Source: Pontixanthobacter sp. CEM42 (lineage in GTDB: Bacteria; Pseudomonadota; Alphaproteobacteria; Sphingomonadales; Sphingomonadaceae). From it: 64,000 nucleotides of DNA. The notes beneath the pieces are model-generated. The model worked only from the letters and a program-made list of their open reading frames with translations. It was not told the origin of the DNA and searched no databases. Where the stretch lies: the NCBI RefSeq assembly GCF_017812015.1, contig NZ_JADQTN010000002.1, forward strand, positions 496,001 to 560,000, written 5' to 3'. The translations under genes were made by a program, and so were the position numbers. Positions 25,653 to 35,536 of this stretch are shown here, in pieces (position 1 is the first letter of the stretch; every line of letters begins with the position of its first letter).

Positions 25653-26846
25653 ATGAATTACGAAACTACCGTGCAGGCCGATAGCGGCGAATACTCAAGC
25701 GACAAACTTGCTGGCACTGCGCCAAGCGAGGGGCGCAGCAAGGTGAAATTGGCTGCGATCATCATGGCTGTGTTGGTCGTTGCTGCGGGCCTTGCATATT
25801 TCCTGATCACTGGCGGCACTGCTGAAGTCGCCGACGAGCGTGAGGAGCAGGGCGCGGCAATTACCGTTGTCACGCCGGGCCGCGCCACAGTTGCGGGCGA
25901 GATTGTTGCGACAGGAACGCTAGCTGCGCGCCGCGAATTGCCTGTCGGCATTGATGGTGCGGGCGGCAAAGTCGTGCAGGTATATGTCGACGCAGGTACT
26001 TGGGTCCGGCAGGGACAAGTCCTCGCATCAATCGATCGATCAGTGCAAAACCAACAAGCTGCCAGTGCGGCAGCTTCGGTTGAAGTGGCCGAATCTGATG
26101 CTCGCTTGGCACAGGCCAATCTGGATCGCTCGCTACAACTGGTCGAGCGCGGCTTTGTCAGTAAAGCTGATGTGGATCGCCTTACCGCGACACGCGATCG
26201 GGCAGTGGCGCAAGTCAATGTGGCCAAGGCACAGCTCAATCAAATTCGCGCAAGCAATAGCAGGCTCAGTGTGACGGCACCTGCTTCCGGCCTTGTGCTG
26301 GAACGCAATACCGAACCTGGCCAAGTGGTCAGCGCCGGATCGGGCCCACTTTTCCGCATCGCTAAAGGCGGCGAGATGGAAATGATGGCGCGCCTAAGCG
26401 AATCCGATCTTGCGAAGATTTCTGCGGGCGTATCGGCGCAAGTTGTTCCGACCGGAAGCGACAAGACTTTCACAGGCCAAGTTTGGCAGGTGTCCCCTAC
26501 GATTGATCCGCAAAACCGCCAAGGCATGGCGCGGATCGCTCTGCCCTATGCGAGAGAGCTTCGTCCCGGCGGTTTTGCCAGCGCGACGATCGCAAGCGGA
26601 ACCGTGGTTGCTACCGTTCTGCCCGAATCGGCAATCCTGTCCGACAGCGAGGGTGCCTATGTCTACGTGATCGATGCAGAGAATAAGGCGCAGCGCCGCG
26701 CGGTAACGACCGGCATTGTAACCAATGAAGGCATTGCCGTAACCGACGGTCTCGATGGTACAGAGTCCATCGTTCTTCGGGCCGGCGGCTTCTTGACCCC
26801 AGGTGAATCAGTGAGGCCGCAAAAGGCCGAAACGAGCGAAAGCTAA
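25653..26846 (+). CDS. RND efflux periplasmic adaptor (membrane fusion protein)
   Basis: The 397-residue product has an N-terminal membrane anchor (about 33-53) without a lipobox. The usual adaptor order follows: a lipoyl half motif (GGKVVQVYVDAGTWVRQGQVLASID), an alpha-helical hairpin (about 135-200), the second lipoyl half (SVTAPASGLVLERNTEPGQVVSAGSGPLFRIA), a beta-barrel domain and a membrane-proximal domain. It bridges the inner-membrane pump and an outer-membrane channel, which is not encoded nearby. AGGA lies about seven bases before the ATG. The permease gene follows after four bases. No regulator is adjacent. Confidence 0.94.
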   Translation: MNYETTVQADSGEYSSDKLAGTAPSEGRSKVKLAAIIMAVLVVAAGLAYFLITGGTAEVADEREEQGAAITVVTPGRATVAGEIVATGTLAARRELPVGIDGAGGKVVQVYVDAGTWVRQGQVLASIDRSVQNQQAASAAASVEVAESDARLAQANLDRSLQLVERGFVSKADVDRLTATRDRAVAQVNVAKAQLNQIRASNSRLSVTAPASGLVLERNTEPGQVVSAGSGPLFRIAKGGEMEMMARLSESDLAKISAGVSAQVVPTGSDKTFTGQVWQVSPTIDPQNRQGMARIALPYARELRPGGFASATIASGTVVATVLPESAILSDSEGAYVYVIDAENKAQRRAVTTGIVTNEGIAVTDGLDGTESIVLRAGGFLTPGESVRPQKAETSES

Positions 26847-26850
26847 GATT

Positions 26851-29800
26851 ATGGATTTTCGCAACATGTCCGCGTGGTCGATTAGAAACCCAGTGATTCC
26901 GCTGGTTTTCTTCACCGCAATTCTGTTCGCTGGCATTCTCAGCTTTGCGCGGATGGACGTGGTCAACAATCCGGATATCGAATTCCCGGGTGTGAATGTT
27001 TCGATTTCTCAGCCGGGCGCAGCGCCAACTGAGATTGAGAACCAGATTACCCAGCGGGTTGAATCTGCGGTGCGCTCGCTCAACGGCGTGCGCAATATCT
27101 CCTCGACAGCGCGCGAAGGTGGCTCGAACACCTTTGTTGAATTTGAAGTCGGCATGGATGTGAACGACGCGGTTGCCGAAGTTAAGAACGCAGTCGACGG
27201 CGTGCGCGGCAGTTTGCCCGATGGCATTCTTGAGCCGCGCGTAAACAAAGTTGAAATCGCTGGCGGCTTCCTCGGCATCTATGCTGTCGAAGCGGACGAT
27301 ATGACCATTGAGCAGCTGAGCTGGTTCATTGATGACACAGTCGCCAAACAACTCCTGTCGATTGACGGCATGGCCGAAGTCAACCGCTTCGCCGGCGTGG
27401 ACCGCGAGATCGAAGTGATTCTCGATCCAGCGCGGATGCAGGCACTGGGCGTGACCGCAGGCCAGATCAACGGTTTGCTACGTCTCGACAATCTCGACGC
27501 CGCGGGCGGTCAAGCGGAGGTTGGCGGGACGCGCCAGTCGGTTCGCGTACTCGGCAATAATGCCAGTGCTTATGAATTGTCACAGCGCCAGATCAGAGTG
27601 AGTGGCGGGGGGACGATCAAGCTGGCCGATGTCGCGACTGTTCGTGACGGCTTCAGCGAGCGCACATCGATCAGTAAGGTCCGCGACAAAGAGGTCGTGA
27701 ACTTCGCAATGTCGCGTGCGCGCGGCGAATCCGATGTGACCGTCTTTGACAATGCGTTGGAGAAAATTGCTACGATTGAAGAAGAGAACCCCGGTGTTCG
27801 CTTCATCCCGCTCTTCAACACGGTCAAATATACAGAAGATCAATATGAAAGCTCGATCGCTGCGATGATCGAGGGCGCCGTGCTAGCGGTTGTTGTGGTG
27901 TTCTTCTTCCTGCGCGACTGGCGCGCAACGGTAATCTCAGCGATTGCAATCCCGCTCTCCGCGATCCCTACCTTCTGGTTTATGGATTTGCTGGGCTTCA
28001 ACCTGAACCAGATGTCCTTGCTCGCGCTGGGACTTGTTGCCGGTGTGCTGGTGGATGACGCGATCGTGGAGATCGAGAACATCGTCAGACATATGAGGAT
28101 GGGCAAATCCGCCTATCAGGCATCCATCGATGCGGCCGACGAAATCGGGCTGGCGGTTGTGGCGACATCTTTCTGTATCGTCGCGGTGTTCCTGCCGGTT
28201 GGTTTGATGCCGGGTATTACGGGCCAGTTCTTCCAGAACTTCGGTTTGACGATTGTTGCGGCGGTTCTGATGAGCCTCGCGGTTGCGCGGATGATTACGC
28301 CGATGCTCGCGGCTTACTTCCTCAAGGCCAAGGGTCACGCCGACCATGGCGGCGGTGCTTGGATGGATCGCTATATGTCGGTACTCGCATGGTCGCTTGA
28401 CCGGTCGAAGATGACCGCAATCCGCGATACATTGCCGCCGATCCGCCGCCGCGCGCTGTATATTCTGACGCTGATCATCGTGCTGATCGCGCTGATTGTG
28501 GTTGTCGGTATGGCAGTGTTCCAAAGTTACGGTGCATTGTCCGGATTGGCTGTGCCGGAAACATTGGCAGGAGCCGCTGCCGCGTCGGAAGATTCCTTTA
28601 TCCGGCCATTGATCGAGCGTCCGCTTCAGCTTCTACAGCTGGCGTTGGTCAGTGTAGTCGGCTTCTTTGCTGGCTTCCTGCTTCTCAAACTACTCGGCGT
28701 AATCGCGCGTGTCTTTGGTACACGCATGCGCGACGGCTGGCGCTATTTAGAGGCCCGCTTCCTCGACCACCGCGTGTGGATGATCATGCTTGGCTATTTC
28801 TCGTTCCTGATCACGATCCTGTTGTTCGGAAACACCCCGTTCCAGTTCCAACCCGAGGTTGACCAGGACAACAGCCGGGTCGAAATCGAGATGGTGCCTG
28901 GCACCACGCTGGAATCGACCGAGGAAGTCGCCGACAGTGTTGCCGACCTGTTGTATGAACAGCCCGATGTCGAGCGTGCTTTGGTGCGCGTTCGTGAAGG
29001 CAATGCAACTATTTTCATTACGCTCAAGGCTGACCGTGAGAAAAAATCGTTCATCTTCGAGCGTGATCTGGCACCTGAACTCGCGAAATTTGCCGATGCT
29101 CAGGTGCGCTTCCAGAACCAGAATGGGCCGGGTGGTCCGGGCAGTGGCCGCGATTTGACGATCATGCTCGCCGGTTCTGATCCCAAACTTCTCGAGGCAA
29201 CTGCAGGTCAGTTGATCGAGGAGATGAAAGGACTCGATACGGTTGTGGCACCGCGCTTGACCGCTGACATTCCGCGCCCGGAAATCATTGTACGTCCGCG
29301 CGCCGATATCGCCGCCGATCTCGGAGTGACGACCGTCGCCCTGAGCCAAGCTATCCGCATTGCTACGATGGGTGAGATTGAACAGAATGCAGCGAAATTC
29401 TCGCTGTCAGACCGTCAAATCCCGATCCGCGTGAAGCTGCCGAAGAGCTCGCGCCGCGATCTTGAGACAATTGCCAATCTGCCGGTTCCAACTGCGAGTG
29501 GCGGTTCGGTGCCGCTTGGCCGCGTTGCCGAAATTTCCTTCGGCTCGGGTCCAACTTCGATCCAGCGTTACAATCAGAACCGCCGTGTATTCATCGGTGC
29601 TGACCTCGCTTCTGGCGTGCTGCGCGGTGACGCGATGGAGCAAGTCAACCAGCTCCCCACATTGTCCAGTCTGCCTTCGGGCGTGATCCGCGATGCGGTG
29701 GGTGAAGACGAGCTTCAGGCCGAGCTGCTTGAGAACTTCCAGATCGCTCTGATCGCGGGCATCCTGTTGGTCTTTGCTACTCTGGTGCTTCTCTATAAGC

Positions 29801-30318
29801 GCTTGATGAGCCCGCTGGTGAATATGGCATCGCTGGCACTGGCCCCGCTGGGCGGGATATTCCTTGTGTGGATCGTCGGGCAACCGACCTCGATGCCAGT
29901 GCTGATCGGTATCTTGCTGCTGTTGGGCATTGTCTCCAAAAACTCGATCCTGCTGATCGATTTTGCGATCGAGGAAATGAAAGCCGGCACTGACAAGCTC
30001 GCGGCGATCATGGACGCAGGCCACAAGCGTGCACAGCCGATTGTGATGACCACAGTTGCGATGACTGCAGGTATGGTCCCGACAGCCCTCTCGCTATCTG
30101 GCGATGGCGCATGGCGTGCTCCGATGGGCACGGTGGTGATTGGCGGTCTGATCCTGTCGACCGTGTTGACGCTGCTGATTGTTCCGGCGGGCTTTAGCTT
30201 GGCGGACAGTCTGGAGCAGCGCATGGGCCCATGGATGCGCAACCGCTTCCTGACCTATCGTCCGGGCGATGACCGCACCGATACTGATGGCAAGCCCGAG
30301 GCCGTCCCTGCCGAGTAG
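26851..30318 (+). CDS. RND efflux transporter permease (AcrB-like) with an unusual central insertion
   Basis: The 1155-residue inner-membrane pump is about 100 residues longer than AcrB. The proton-relay residues are present: the paired aspartates in [11 protein letters not shown] (Asp402/Asp403) and the lysine in [13 protein letters not shown] (about Lys1030). The N-terminal [11 protein letters not shown] start and both large periplasmic loops are recognisable. Between helices 6 and 7, where AcrB has a short cytoplasmic linker, residues about 521-628 form an insertion with two extra hydrophobic segments ([21 protein letters not shown] and [21 protein letters not shown]). Substrates are unknown. 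It is co-transcribed with the adaptor. Confidence 0.94.
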   Translation: MDFRNMSAWSIRNPVIPLVFFTAILFAGILSFARMDVVNNPDIEFPGVNVSISQPGAAPTEIENQITQRVESAVRSLNGVRNISSTAREGGSNTFVEFEVGMDVNDAVAEVKNAVDGVRGSLPDGILEPRVNKVEIAGGFLGIYAVEADDMTIEQLSWFIDDTVAKQLLSIDGMAEVNRFAGVDREIEVILDPARMQALGVTAGQINGLLRLDNLDAAGGQAEVGGTRQSVRVLGNNASAYELSQRQIRVSGGGTIKLADVATVRDGFSERTSISKVRDKEVVNFAMSRARGESDVTVFDNALEKIATIEEENPGVRFIPLFNTVKYTEDQYESSIAAMIEGAVLAVVVVFFFLRDWRATVISAIAIPLSAIPTFWFMDLLGFNLNQMSLLALGLVAGVLVDDAIVEIENIVRHMRMGKSAYQASIDAADEIGLAVVATSFCIVAVFLPVGLMPGITGQFFQNFGLTIVAAVLMSLAVARMITPMLAAYFLKAKGHADHGGGAWMDRYMSVLAWSLDRSKMTAIRDTLPPIRRRALYILTLIIVLIALIVVVGMAVFQSYGALSGLAVPETLAGAAAASEDSFIRPLIERPLQLLQLALVSVVGFFAGFLLLKLLGVIARVFGTRMRDGWRYLEARFLDHRVWMIMLGYFSFLITILLFGNTPFQFQPEVDQDNSRVEIEMVPGTTLESTEEVADSVADLLYEQPDVERALVRVREGNATIFITLKADREKKSFIFERDLAPELAKFADAQVRFQNQNGPGGPGSGRDLTIMLAGSDPKLLEATAGQLIEEMKGLDTVVAPRLTADIPRPEIIVRPRADIAADLGVTTVALSQAIRIATMGEIEQNAAKFSLSDRQIPIRVKLPKSSRRDLETIANLPVPTASGGSVPLGRVAEISFGSGPTSIQRYNQNRRVFIGADLASGVLRGDAMEQVNQLPTLSSLPSGVIRDAVGEDELQAELLENFQIALIAGILLVFATLVLLYKRLMSPLVNMASLALAPLGGIFLVWIVGQPTSMPVLIGILLLLGIVSKNSILLIDFAIEEMKAGTDKLAAIMDAGHKRAQPIVMTTVAMTAGMVPTALSLSGDGAWRAPMGTVVIGGLILSTVLTLLIVPAGFSLADSLEQRMGPWMRNRFLTYRPGDDRTDTDGKPEAVPAE

Positions 30319-31666
30319 TTCAGAACAACCGGCATCACCGGACGTTTCTGCGACGGATTCGGATAGTGTCAAACGGCCTAAAGCTGCGCTAAAGCGGCCT
30401 GCGATGATGCGCCCCGTTTCTGGAACACTGCCGCCTGATACAGCGAAGCGTATGCGGATCACCGCGACGTTGATGCTGGTTTTGATGGCCGGGCTGTTTG
30501 TCCTGTCGCGGCAATATCTCGATCTGCATCCGGCGTGGGGTTATCTTCATGCCTTTGCTGAGGCGGCTATGGTCGGCGGTCTTGCGGACTGGTTCGCGGT
30601 GACCGCTTTGTTCCGCCATCCGATGGGTATTCCAATCCCGCACACGGCGATCATTCCGGAAAACAAGGACCGGATCGCCGATACAATGGCGCAGTTCCTA
30701 AGGACCAATTTTTTGATCCCGTCGGTGGTTGCGCGGCGCATGCAGAATATGAACATGGCGCGCGCGGTCGGCGGCTTTTTGGCCGAGCCGACGCAGGGTT
30801 CGCAATCGCGTATCGGGTCCGGCGCAGCGGAACTGTTGGCTGGCGTGCTCGAGTCACTCGATCCGGATAAGCTCGGCGGCCAGGTTAAATCGGGTCTCAA
30901 GTCGCAGGCCAAGAAGATCGAGATTTCGCCGCTGCTCGGGCAAATGCTCAGCACAGCGATTGCCGATAAGCGGCACCTTCCGTTGATCGACGCAATCATC
31001 CGCTGGTCGGGCCTGACGCTCGAAGACAATGAAGAGATGGTTCGTCAGATGATCAGCGAGCGGGCCAATGGTGTGATCCGTTGGACCGGGCTCGATGGGC
31101 GGTTGTCAGCATCCGTTCTCGACGGCCTCTACAAATTGCTTGCTGAAGTGCTTGTCGATCCCGAACATCCGCTGCGCGACAAGATTCAGGAGGGCCTGGA
31201 CCAGTTAGCGCATGATTTGGTCCATGATCCCAAAATGCGCGAGCGGGTCGAACGCATGAAGGACGAAGTGCTGGAAAACGAGGCGGTCGCGCGTTGGTGG
31301 GAAGGCGTATGGGAACGCATGCGTGCCGGCATGATCCGCATGGCGCGGAATCCCGATACTGTGCTCGGCGGCCAGCTAGGCAGCAGCCTTGCGGAATTGG
31401 GTGACGCGTTGCGCGAGGACAGCCAGCTGCAAACACAGGTAAATCGCTTTGCGCGCCGCACAGCGGTGGGTTTGGCCACGCGCTACGGCGACCAAATCGT
31501 CCAACTCGTATCAGAGACCGTCCGCCGTTGGGATGCGCGAACGTTGACCGACCGGATCGAGAATGCGGTTGGCCGCGATCTGCAATTTATCCGCATCAAC
31601 GGAACATTGGTTGGCGGACTGGTCGGCGTGACCATCCATTTTCTCGACGGACTGTTTTACGGCTAG
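30269..31666 (+). CDS. DUF445 family inner-membrane protein (YjiN-like)
   Basis: The product has up to 465 residues. After a polar N-terminus comes a hydrophobic helix (ATLMLVLMAGLFVLSRQYL) and the DUF445 core: GGLADWFAVTALFRHPMGIPIPHTAIIPENKDRI, several amphipathic repeats, and a C-terminal NGTLVGGLVGVTIHFLDGLF membrane segment. Its function is unknown in the family. The longest frame from ATG 30269 overlaps the pump gene by 50 bases; internal ATGs at 30287 and 30404 are alternatives, and no start has a clear ribosome binding site. Confidence 0.85.
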   Translation: MTAPILMASPRPSLPSSSEQPASPDVSATDSDSVKRPKAALKRPAMMRPVSGTLPPDTAKRMRITATLMLVLMAGLFVLSRQYLDLHPAWGYLHAFAEAAMVGGLADWFAVTALFRHPMGIPIPHTAIIPENKDRIADTMAQFLRTNFLIPSVVARRMQNMNMARAVGGFLAEPTQGSQSRIGSGAAELLAGVLESLDPDKLGGQVKSGLKSQAKKIEISPLLGQMLSTAIADKRHLPLIDAIIRWSGLTLEDNEEMVRQMISERANGVIRWTGLDGRLSASVLDGLYKLLAEVLVDPEHPLRDKIQEGLDQLAHDLVHDPKMRERVERMKDEVLENEAVARWWEGVWERMRAGMIRMARNPDTVLGGQLGSSLAELGDALREDSQLQTQVNRFARRTAVGLATRYGDQIVQLVSETVRRWDARTLTDRIENAVGRDLQFIRINGTLVGGLVGVTIHFLDGLFYG

Positions 31667-31678
31667 AGCGCCATTTGG

Positions 31679-32605
31679 TCAGCGCGGAATTTGGAACCGG
31701 ACTGCAGTCCGCCAATAGGATGCAACTTTCTCCCCATCCTTGGTCACTGCCGGTGAAAACTTGGCTTTCTGCATCAGGCCCAAACAGACCGCAATGTCGA
31801 AGCCCTCGGGCCGGGTCGATTGTTGGATGTGGCAATCGCTAGGTCTGCCGTTCGCATCGACCGAGAGCCGTGCCTGAACCAACCCCTGGTAACCCTTGCG
31901 CAGTAGGTCGTTCGGGTAATCACGGGACCGGACCCAATTGCCAACATCGCCGATCGGCTCTGGCAATTTGGCGAGATTGCGATGCTTCTCGAGATCGATG
32001 CCCCAATATTGCAGCATATCATCGGTGCAATTGCGCATCACTTTCATCGCATCGCCCATTGATCCGGTCTCAAGAATGACGGGCGGTTTTTTGCGGTAAC
32101 GAAGCTGGATCCATGAGACCTCCTTTTCTGCTTCGGGGGTTACCGTTTGTCCGAAAACATCGGCCACTGCTTCCAACCCTTCGCTTTCATCATCGTCATC
32201 GCTGTCTTCCTCTGGCCCGTCGAAACGCACGTATGAGAAGATCAGCGCAGGCTTATGCTCACCGACATTACCAAGCGCATAGGTCCACTCGTTCTCCTCA
32301 AAAGTTGGACCGAAACGGACCATGACCTCAGACCTACGTGTCCATCTTTTGAACGGCTCTCCCGCTGCTACCATCGAGAAGCGATCTCCCGGTTCATAGC
32401 GCTCGATATAGAATAGCGTCTTCTGATCGCCGTCGCCAAAGAAGCGCGCGAGCCGGCAGCTATCATCGGCAAATTCGACATGCCACTTGGATGAAGGCTT
32501 CAGGCGTATGGGTTCGGGCGCATCCTTGGCAATGGCGGGCGGCGCGAGCAGGCTGGCGACCGCAACGGCGCCAATACTAGCTTTCAATGCTCGTTCCGAA
32601 ATCAT
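31679..32605 (-). CDS. Secreted TonB C-terminal-domain protein (paralogue 1)
   Basis: The 308-residue product has a cleavable signal peptide (ASLLAPPAIAKDA), an N-terminal domain of about 180 residues with CRLARFFGDGDQKTLFYIERYEPGD, a low-complexity acidic stretch (EEDSDDDDESEG), and a C-terminal TonB_C-like domain: YPNDLLRKGYQGLVQARLSVDANGRPSDCHIQQST...CLGLMQKAKFSPAVTKDGEKVASYWRTAVRF. It lacks a membrane anchor and a proline-rich TonB stem, so it is not a classical energy transducer. The next gene upstream is a diverged paralogue with the same layout. The role is unknown. Confidence 0.82.
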   Translation of the reverse strand: MISERALKASIGAVAVASLLAPPAIAKDAPEPIRLKPSSKWHVEFADDSCRLARFFGDGDQKTLFYIERYEPGDRFSMVAAGEPFKRWTRRSEVMVRFGPTFEENEWTYALGNVGEHKPALIFSYVRFDGPEEDSDDDDESEGLEAVADVFGQTVTPEAEKEVSWIQLRYRKKPPVILETGSMGDAMKVMRNCTDDMLQYWGIDLEKHRNLAKLPEPIGDVGNWVRSRDYPNDLLRKGYQGLVQARLSVDANGRPSDCHIQQSTRPEGFDIAVCLGLMQKAKFSPAVTKDGEKVASYWRTAVRFQIPR

Positions 32606-32677
32606 CGACTTATCCTAATTGGAGTTAAGAAGTGTAACACGCGATGCGGCAAGCCCAATCTACCGTGCTGAGCGGTG

Positions 32678-33553
32678 TCATTTCGCGATCTGAAATCGTA
32701 TCCTGCTCTCCCACACATCCGGAACAGGTTTTCCGGCCTTGTCGAGCGCTGGAGAAAAGCGTGCACGCTCCAGTAATACCGAACAGATGGCATCATCGAA
32801 CTTTTGTGGACGACCAGACGGGTTGATAGCGCAAAAGTTTGGAGTGCCCTTGTCATCAACGAGAAGTGCGAATTCGATCAGCGCGCTTGCTCCGTTCATC
32901 AACAGCTGTTTGGGGTAATCACTGGAGGTAATCCATGTTCCCGGGCTCGCTGTGGGTTCTGCGTGAACCGTGTAAAGCTCGTGCTCGACAAGATATTGCT
33001 CGTATTTTTCGCTCATACATGCATCTAGAGAGGCAATCGGCGCGTCCATCGGCCCGACTTCGAGGAAGAAGGGGTGCCGTGCAACCAACTTGAGCGACAG
33101 AGTTTCAATCGCTGCGAACCGTTCTTGGCTCAGCGGATCGCGGCGGAATGTGCCGGGCTCTTCTTCGATAAGAGGTGCAAATGCGGCGCCGTATATGGTA
33201 GCGAGAGGCTTGCCATCAGGGGTCTTGGTCAGCACGAGTTTGGCGTTATTTGGTCTCTCCGCCGGGCCGAATTCGTACCAAGCCCAGGGGCTAAACGGAT
33301 CGTCGACGATCGGGCTGACGAGGCTGAGGTTCAACTCTCGAGCGCCTAGTCCCTTGTCCAACGACAGCGTTGTAGAGGTATCGCCCTCTCCAAACATCCG
33401 CGAGACACGGCAATGATCGGGTGCGCTTTCCAGCGCCCATTCAGAGGTTGGTGCAAGCGAGATTGGCTGCGCCTGGGCAGAAGCAGGCGATACAAAAAGG
33501 CCGGAGGCTGCGATTGCGCAGACCCCGGCTCTAAATGTTTGCTTTAAATCCAT
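32678..33553 (-). CDS. Secreted TonB C-terminal-domain protein (paralogue 2)
   Basis: The 291-residue product shares the architecture of the neighbour at 31679: a signal peptide ending near SPASAQA, a start of the mature domain with HCRVSRMFGEGDTSTTLSLDKG aligned to CRLARFFGDGDQKTLFYIERYEPGD, and a C-terminal TonB_C-like domain (SDYPKQLLMNGASALIEFALLVDDKGTPNFCAINPSG...CSVLLERARFSPALDKAGKP). Two cysteines in the TonB_C-like domain are kept in both paralogues. The gap between the two genes is 72 bases. The pair probably arose by tandem duplication followed by strong divergence. Confidence 0.82.
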   Translation of the reverse strand: MDLKQTFRAGVCAIAASGLFVSPASAQAQPISLAPTSEWALESAPDHCRVSRMFGEGDTSTTLSLDKGLGARELNLSLVSPIVDDPFSPWAWYEFGPAERPNNAKLVLTKTPDGKPLATIYGAAFAPLIEEEPGTFRRDPLSQERFAAIETLSLKLVARHPFFLEVGPMDAPIASLDACMSEKYEQYLVEHELYTVHAEPTASPGTWITSSDYPKQLLMNGASALIEFALLVDDKGTPNFCAINPSGRPQKFDDAICSVLLERARFSPALDKAGKPVPDVWESRIRFQIAK

Positions 33554-33601
33554 GAGCTTAGTCTAACCGGATGCCTCCAGCGTAACAAGCTCCATGGTGG
33601 A

Positions 33602-34543
33602 TCAGAGCTTGCCGGTAAGTTCCGGTACGGCGTTGAACAGGTCAGCGACCAAGCCGATATCTGCCACTTGGAAGATCGGTGCGTCTTCATCCTTGTTGAT
33701 CGCGATGATCACTTTGGAGTCTTTCATACCGGCCAAGTGTTGGATCGCGCCGGAGATGCCGATAGCGATATAGACTTCCGGCGCGACGATCTTGCCGGTT
33801 TGACCGACTTGATAATCATTCGGAACATAGCCTGCATCAACCGCAGCACGCGAAGCACCGATACCGGCGCCGAGCTTATCCGCGAGCGGAGTGATGTACT
33901 CTTCGAACGTGGCAGCATCTTTCAGTGCCCGTCCGCCCGATACGATGATCTTGGCGCTGGTCAGCTCCGGACGCTCGCTCTCGGCAATTTCCGCGCTGAC
34001 GAAGCTAGATGTACCAGCGTCAACCCCAAAACCTTCAACGCCGGAAACGGCTTCGACTGTGCCTGAACCGCCTTCCGGAGCCGCCTTGTCGAAGGCGGTA
34101 CCACGAACGGTGATAACCAGCTTAGCATCGCTGCTTTCGACAGTCGCGATTGCGTTGCCGGCATAGATCGGACGGGTGAAGGTCTTATCGCCTTCGACCG
34201 AAATGATGTCCGAAATCTGCATCACGTCGAGCAGTGCGGCGACGCGCGGTGCGATATTCTTACCGGTGGTGGTTGCAGGAGCGAGAAACGCGTCATGATC
34301 TGCCATCAGGCCGGCGGCCAAGGGCGCTACGTTTTCAGCCAGTTGGTTGGCGTAAGCGGCATCATCAGCGAGGTGGACTTTGCCCACACCGGCGATTTTG
34401 GCAGCTTCATCAGCAACCGCTGCGCAGCCTGAGCCAGCAACGAGCAGATGCACTTCGCCCAGCTTCGAGGCCGCCGTGACGACTGCAAGAGTAGCGTCTT
34501 TGACCGACGCATTGTCATGTTCAACGAGGACTAGAGTTTTCAT
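33602..34543 (-). CDS. etfA: Electron transfer flavoprotein subunit alpha
   Basis: The 313-residue product contains the C-terminal FAD-binding domain signature of EtfA/Fix[105 protein letters not shown]. With EtfB it takes electrons from acyl-CoA and other dehydrogenases and passes them to ETF-ubiquinone oxidoreductase. The ATG overlaps the etfB stop by one base (TAATG). Confidence 0.96.
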   Translation of the reverse strand: MKTLVLVEHDNASVKDATLAVVTAASKLGEVHLLVAGSGCAAVADEAAKIAGVGKVHLADDAAYANQLAENVAPLAAGLMADHDAFLAPATTTGKNIAPRVAALLDVMQISDIISVEGDKTFTRPIYAGNAIATVESSDAKLVITVRGTAFDKAAPEGGSGTVEAVSGVEGFGVDAGTSSFVSAEIAESERPELTSAKIIVSGGRALKDAATFEEYITPLADKLGAGIGASRAAVDAGYVPNDYQVGQTGKIVAPEVYIAIGISGAIQHLAGMKDSKVIIAINKDEDAPIFQVADIGLVADLFNAVPELTGKL

Positions 34544-35289
34544 TATGCAACTCCCAGTGCTTTAAGCTTGGCGACCAGCGCATCCACATCTTCAACCTTT
34601 TCACCCGCCTGGCGAACCGGTGGCTCGCTGACATTGGTGGTGGTGAGGCGCGGCGCGATATCGACACCGAAATCGGCAGGCGTTTTGGTGTCGAGCGGCT
34701 TTTTCTTTGCCTTCATAATGTTCGGCAGCGACGCATAGCGTGGTTCGTTCAAGCGAAGGTCGGTGGTGACGATGGCTGGCATAGTCAGCTTGACGGTTTC
34801 AAGGCCGCCATCGACTTCGCGCTTCACGGTGACGCTGTCGCCGTCGACTTCGACAGTGTTGGCGAACGTACCCTGGGGGCGTTCCATCAACGCAGCGAGC
34901 ATCTGGCCCGTCTGGTTGCTGTCGTCAGAAATCGACTGCTTGCCGAGCATGACGAGGCCGGGAGTTTCCTCTGCCGCGATGGCTTTGAGGATTTTCGCCA
35001 CGGCGAGTGGTTCTACGTCTTCGTCAGTTTCGACGAGGATCGCGCGATCGGCACCCATAGCCAGCGCGGTACGCAGCGTTTCCTGCGCCTTGGCCGGACC
35101 GACCGAAACCGCAATGATTTCTTCGGCTTTGCCCGCTTCTTTAAGCCGAATCGCTTCTTCAACAGCGATTTCGTCGAACGGGTTCATGCTCATTTTGACG
35201 TTTGCAAGATCAACGCCCGTACCATCGGCTTTGACCCGTGGTTTGACGTTGTAATCGATCACCCGTTTGACAGGTACGAGGATTTTCAT
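34543..35289 (-). CDS. etfB: Electron transfer flavoprotein subunit beta
   Basis: The 248-residue product starts [19 protein letters not shown] and has the EtfB motifs [61 protein letters not shown] and the recognition-loop/methylated-lysine region [29 protein letters not shown]. It binds AMP and docks on the partner dehydrogenases. It is the first gene of an etfBA operon. A LiuR-like dyad lies 48 bases upstream of the start. Confidence 0.96.
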   Translation of the reverse strand: MKILVPVKRVIDYNVKPRVKADGTGVDLANVKMSMNPFDEIAVEEAIRLKEAGKAEEIIAVSVGPAKAQETLRTALAMGADRAILVETDEDVEPLAVAKILKAIAAEETPGLVMLGKQSISDDSNQTGQMLAALMERPQGTFANTVEVDGDSVTVKREVDGGLETVKLTMPAIVTTDLRLNEPRYASLPNIMKAKKKPLDTKTPADFGVDIAPRLTTTNVSEPPVRQAGEKVEDVDALVAKLKALGVA

Positions 35290-35336
35290 GAGATACCTTT
35301 CCTCTCGTGGAATTTCTGCGCGAGGCCTACCTTGCG

Positions 35337-35352
35337 TTTACGTAAACGTCAA
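35337..35352. promoter_or_regulatory. Candidate LiuR-type (MerR-family) operator upstream of etfBA
   Basis: TTTACGTAAACGTCAA has the dyad form TTkACGT-ww-ACGTmAA, the kind of site reported for LiuR, the MerR-family regulator of branched-chain amino-acid and fatty-acid catabolism in proteobacteria (from memory). It contains a perfect 12-base palindrome (GTTTACGTAAAC, 35336-35347) and lies 48 bases before the etfB ATG. etf genes are known members of LiuR regulons, which supports the call. The regulator gene is not in this window. Confidence 0.6.
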
Positions 35353-35536
35353 GCCAGACACGCCCTTATCGGGCAGCATCGCGCATTCGAAGATATAACG
35401 CTCGGCACCGAAACTGTTTCCATTTTCGACCGCCTTATTGTGTCCGCTTCGCGCCGGAAGGGGGCAAGGTCAAGTCCATTCACGCGCTTTACCAATGGCC
35501 GTGCGCATTCTAGTCCCTTTCGTAGGAGGAGAGGGC

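Noticed and set aside
26611-27351. A 246-residue minus-strand frame
   Set aside because: It is antisense to the RND adaptor and permease genes and shows no domain.
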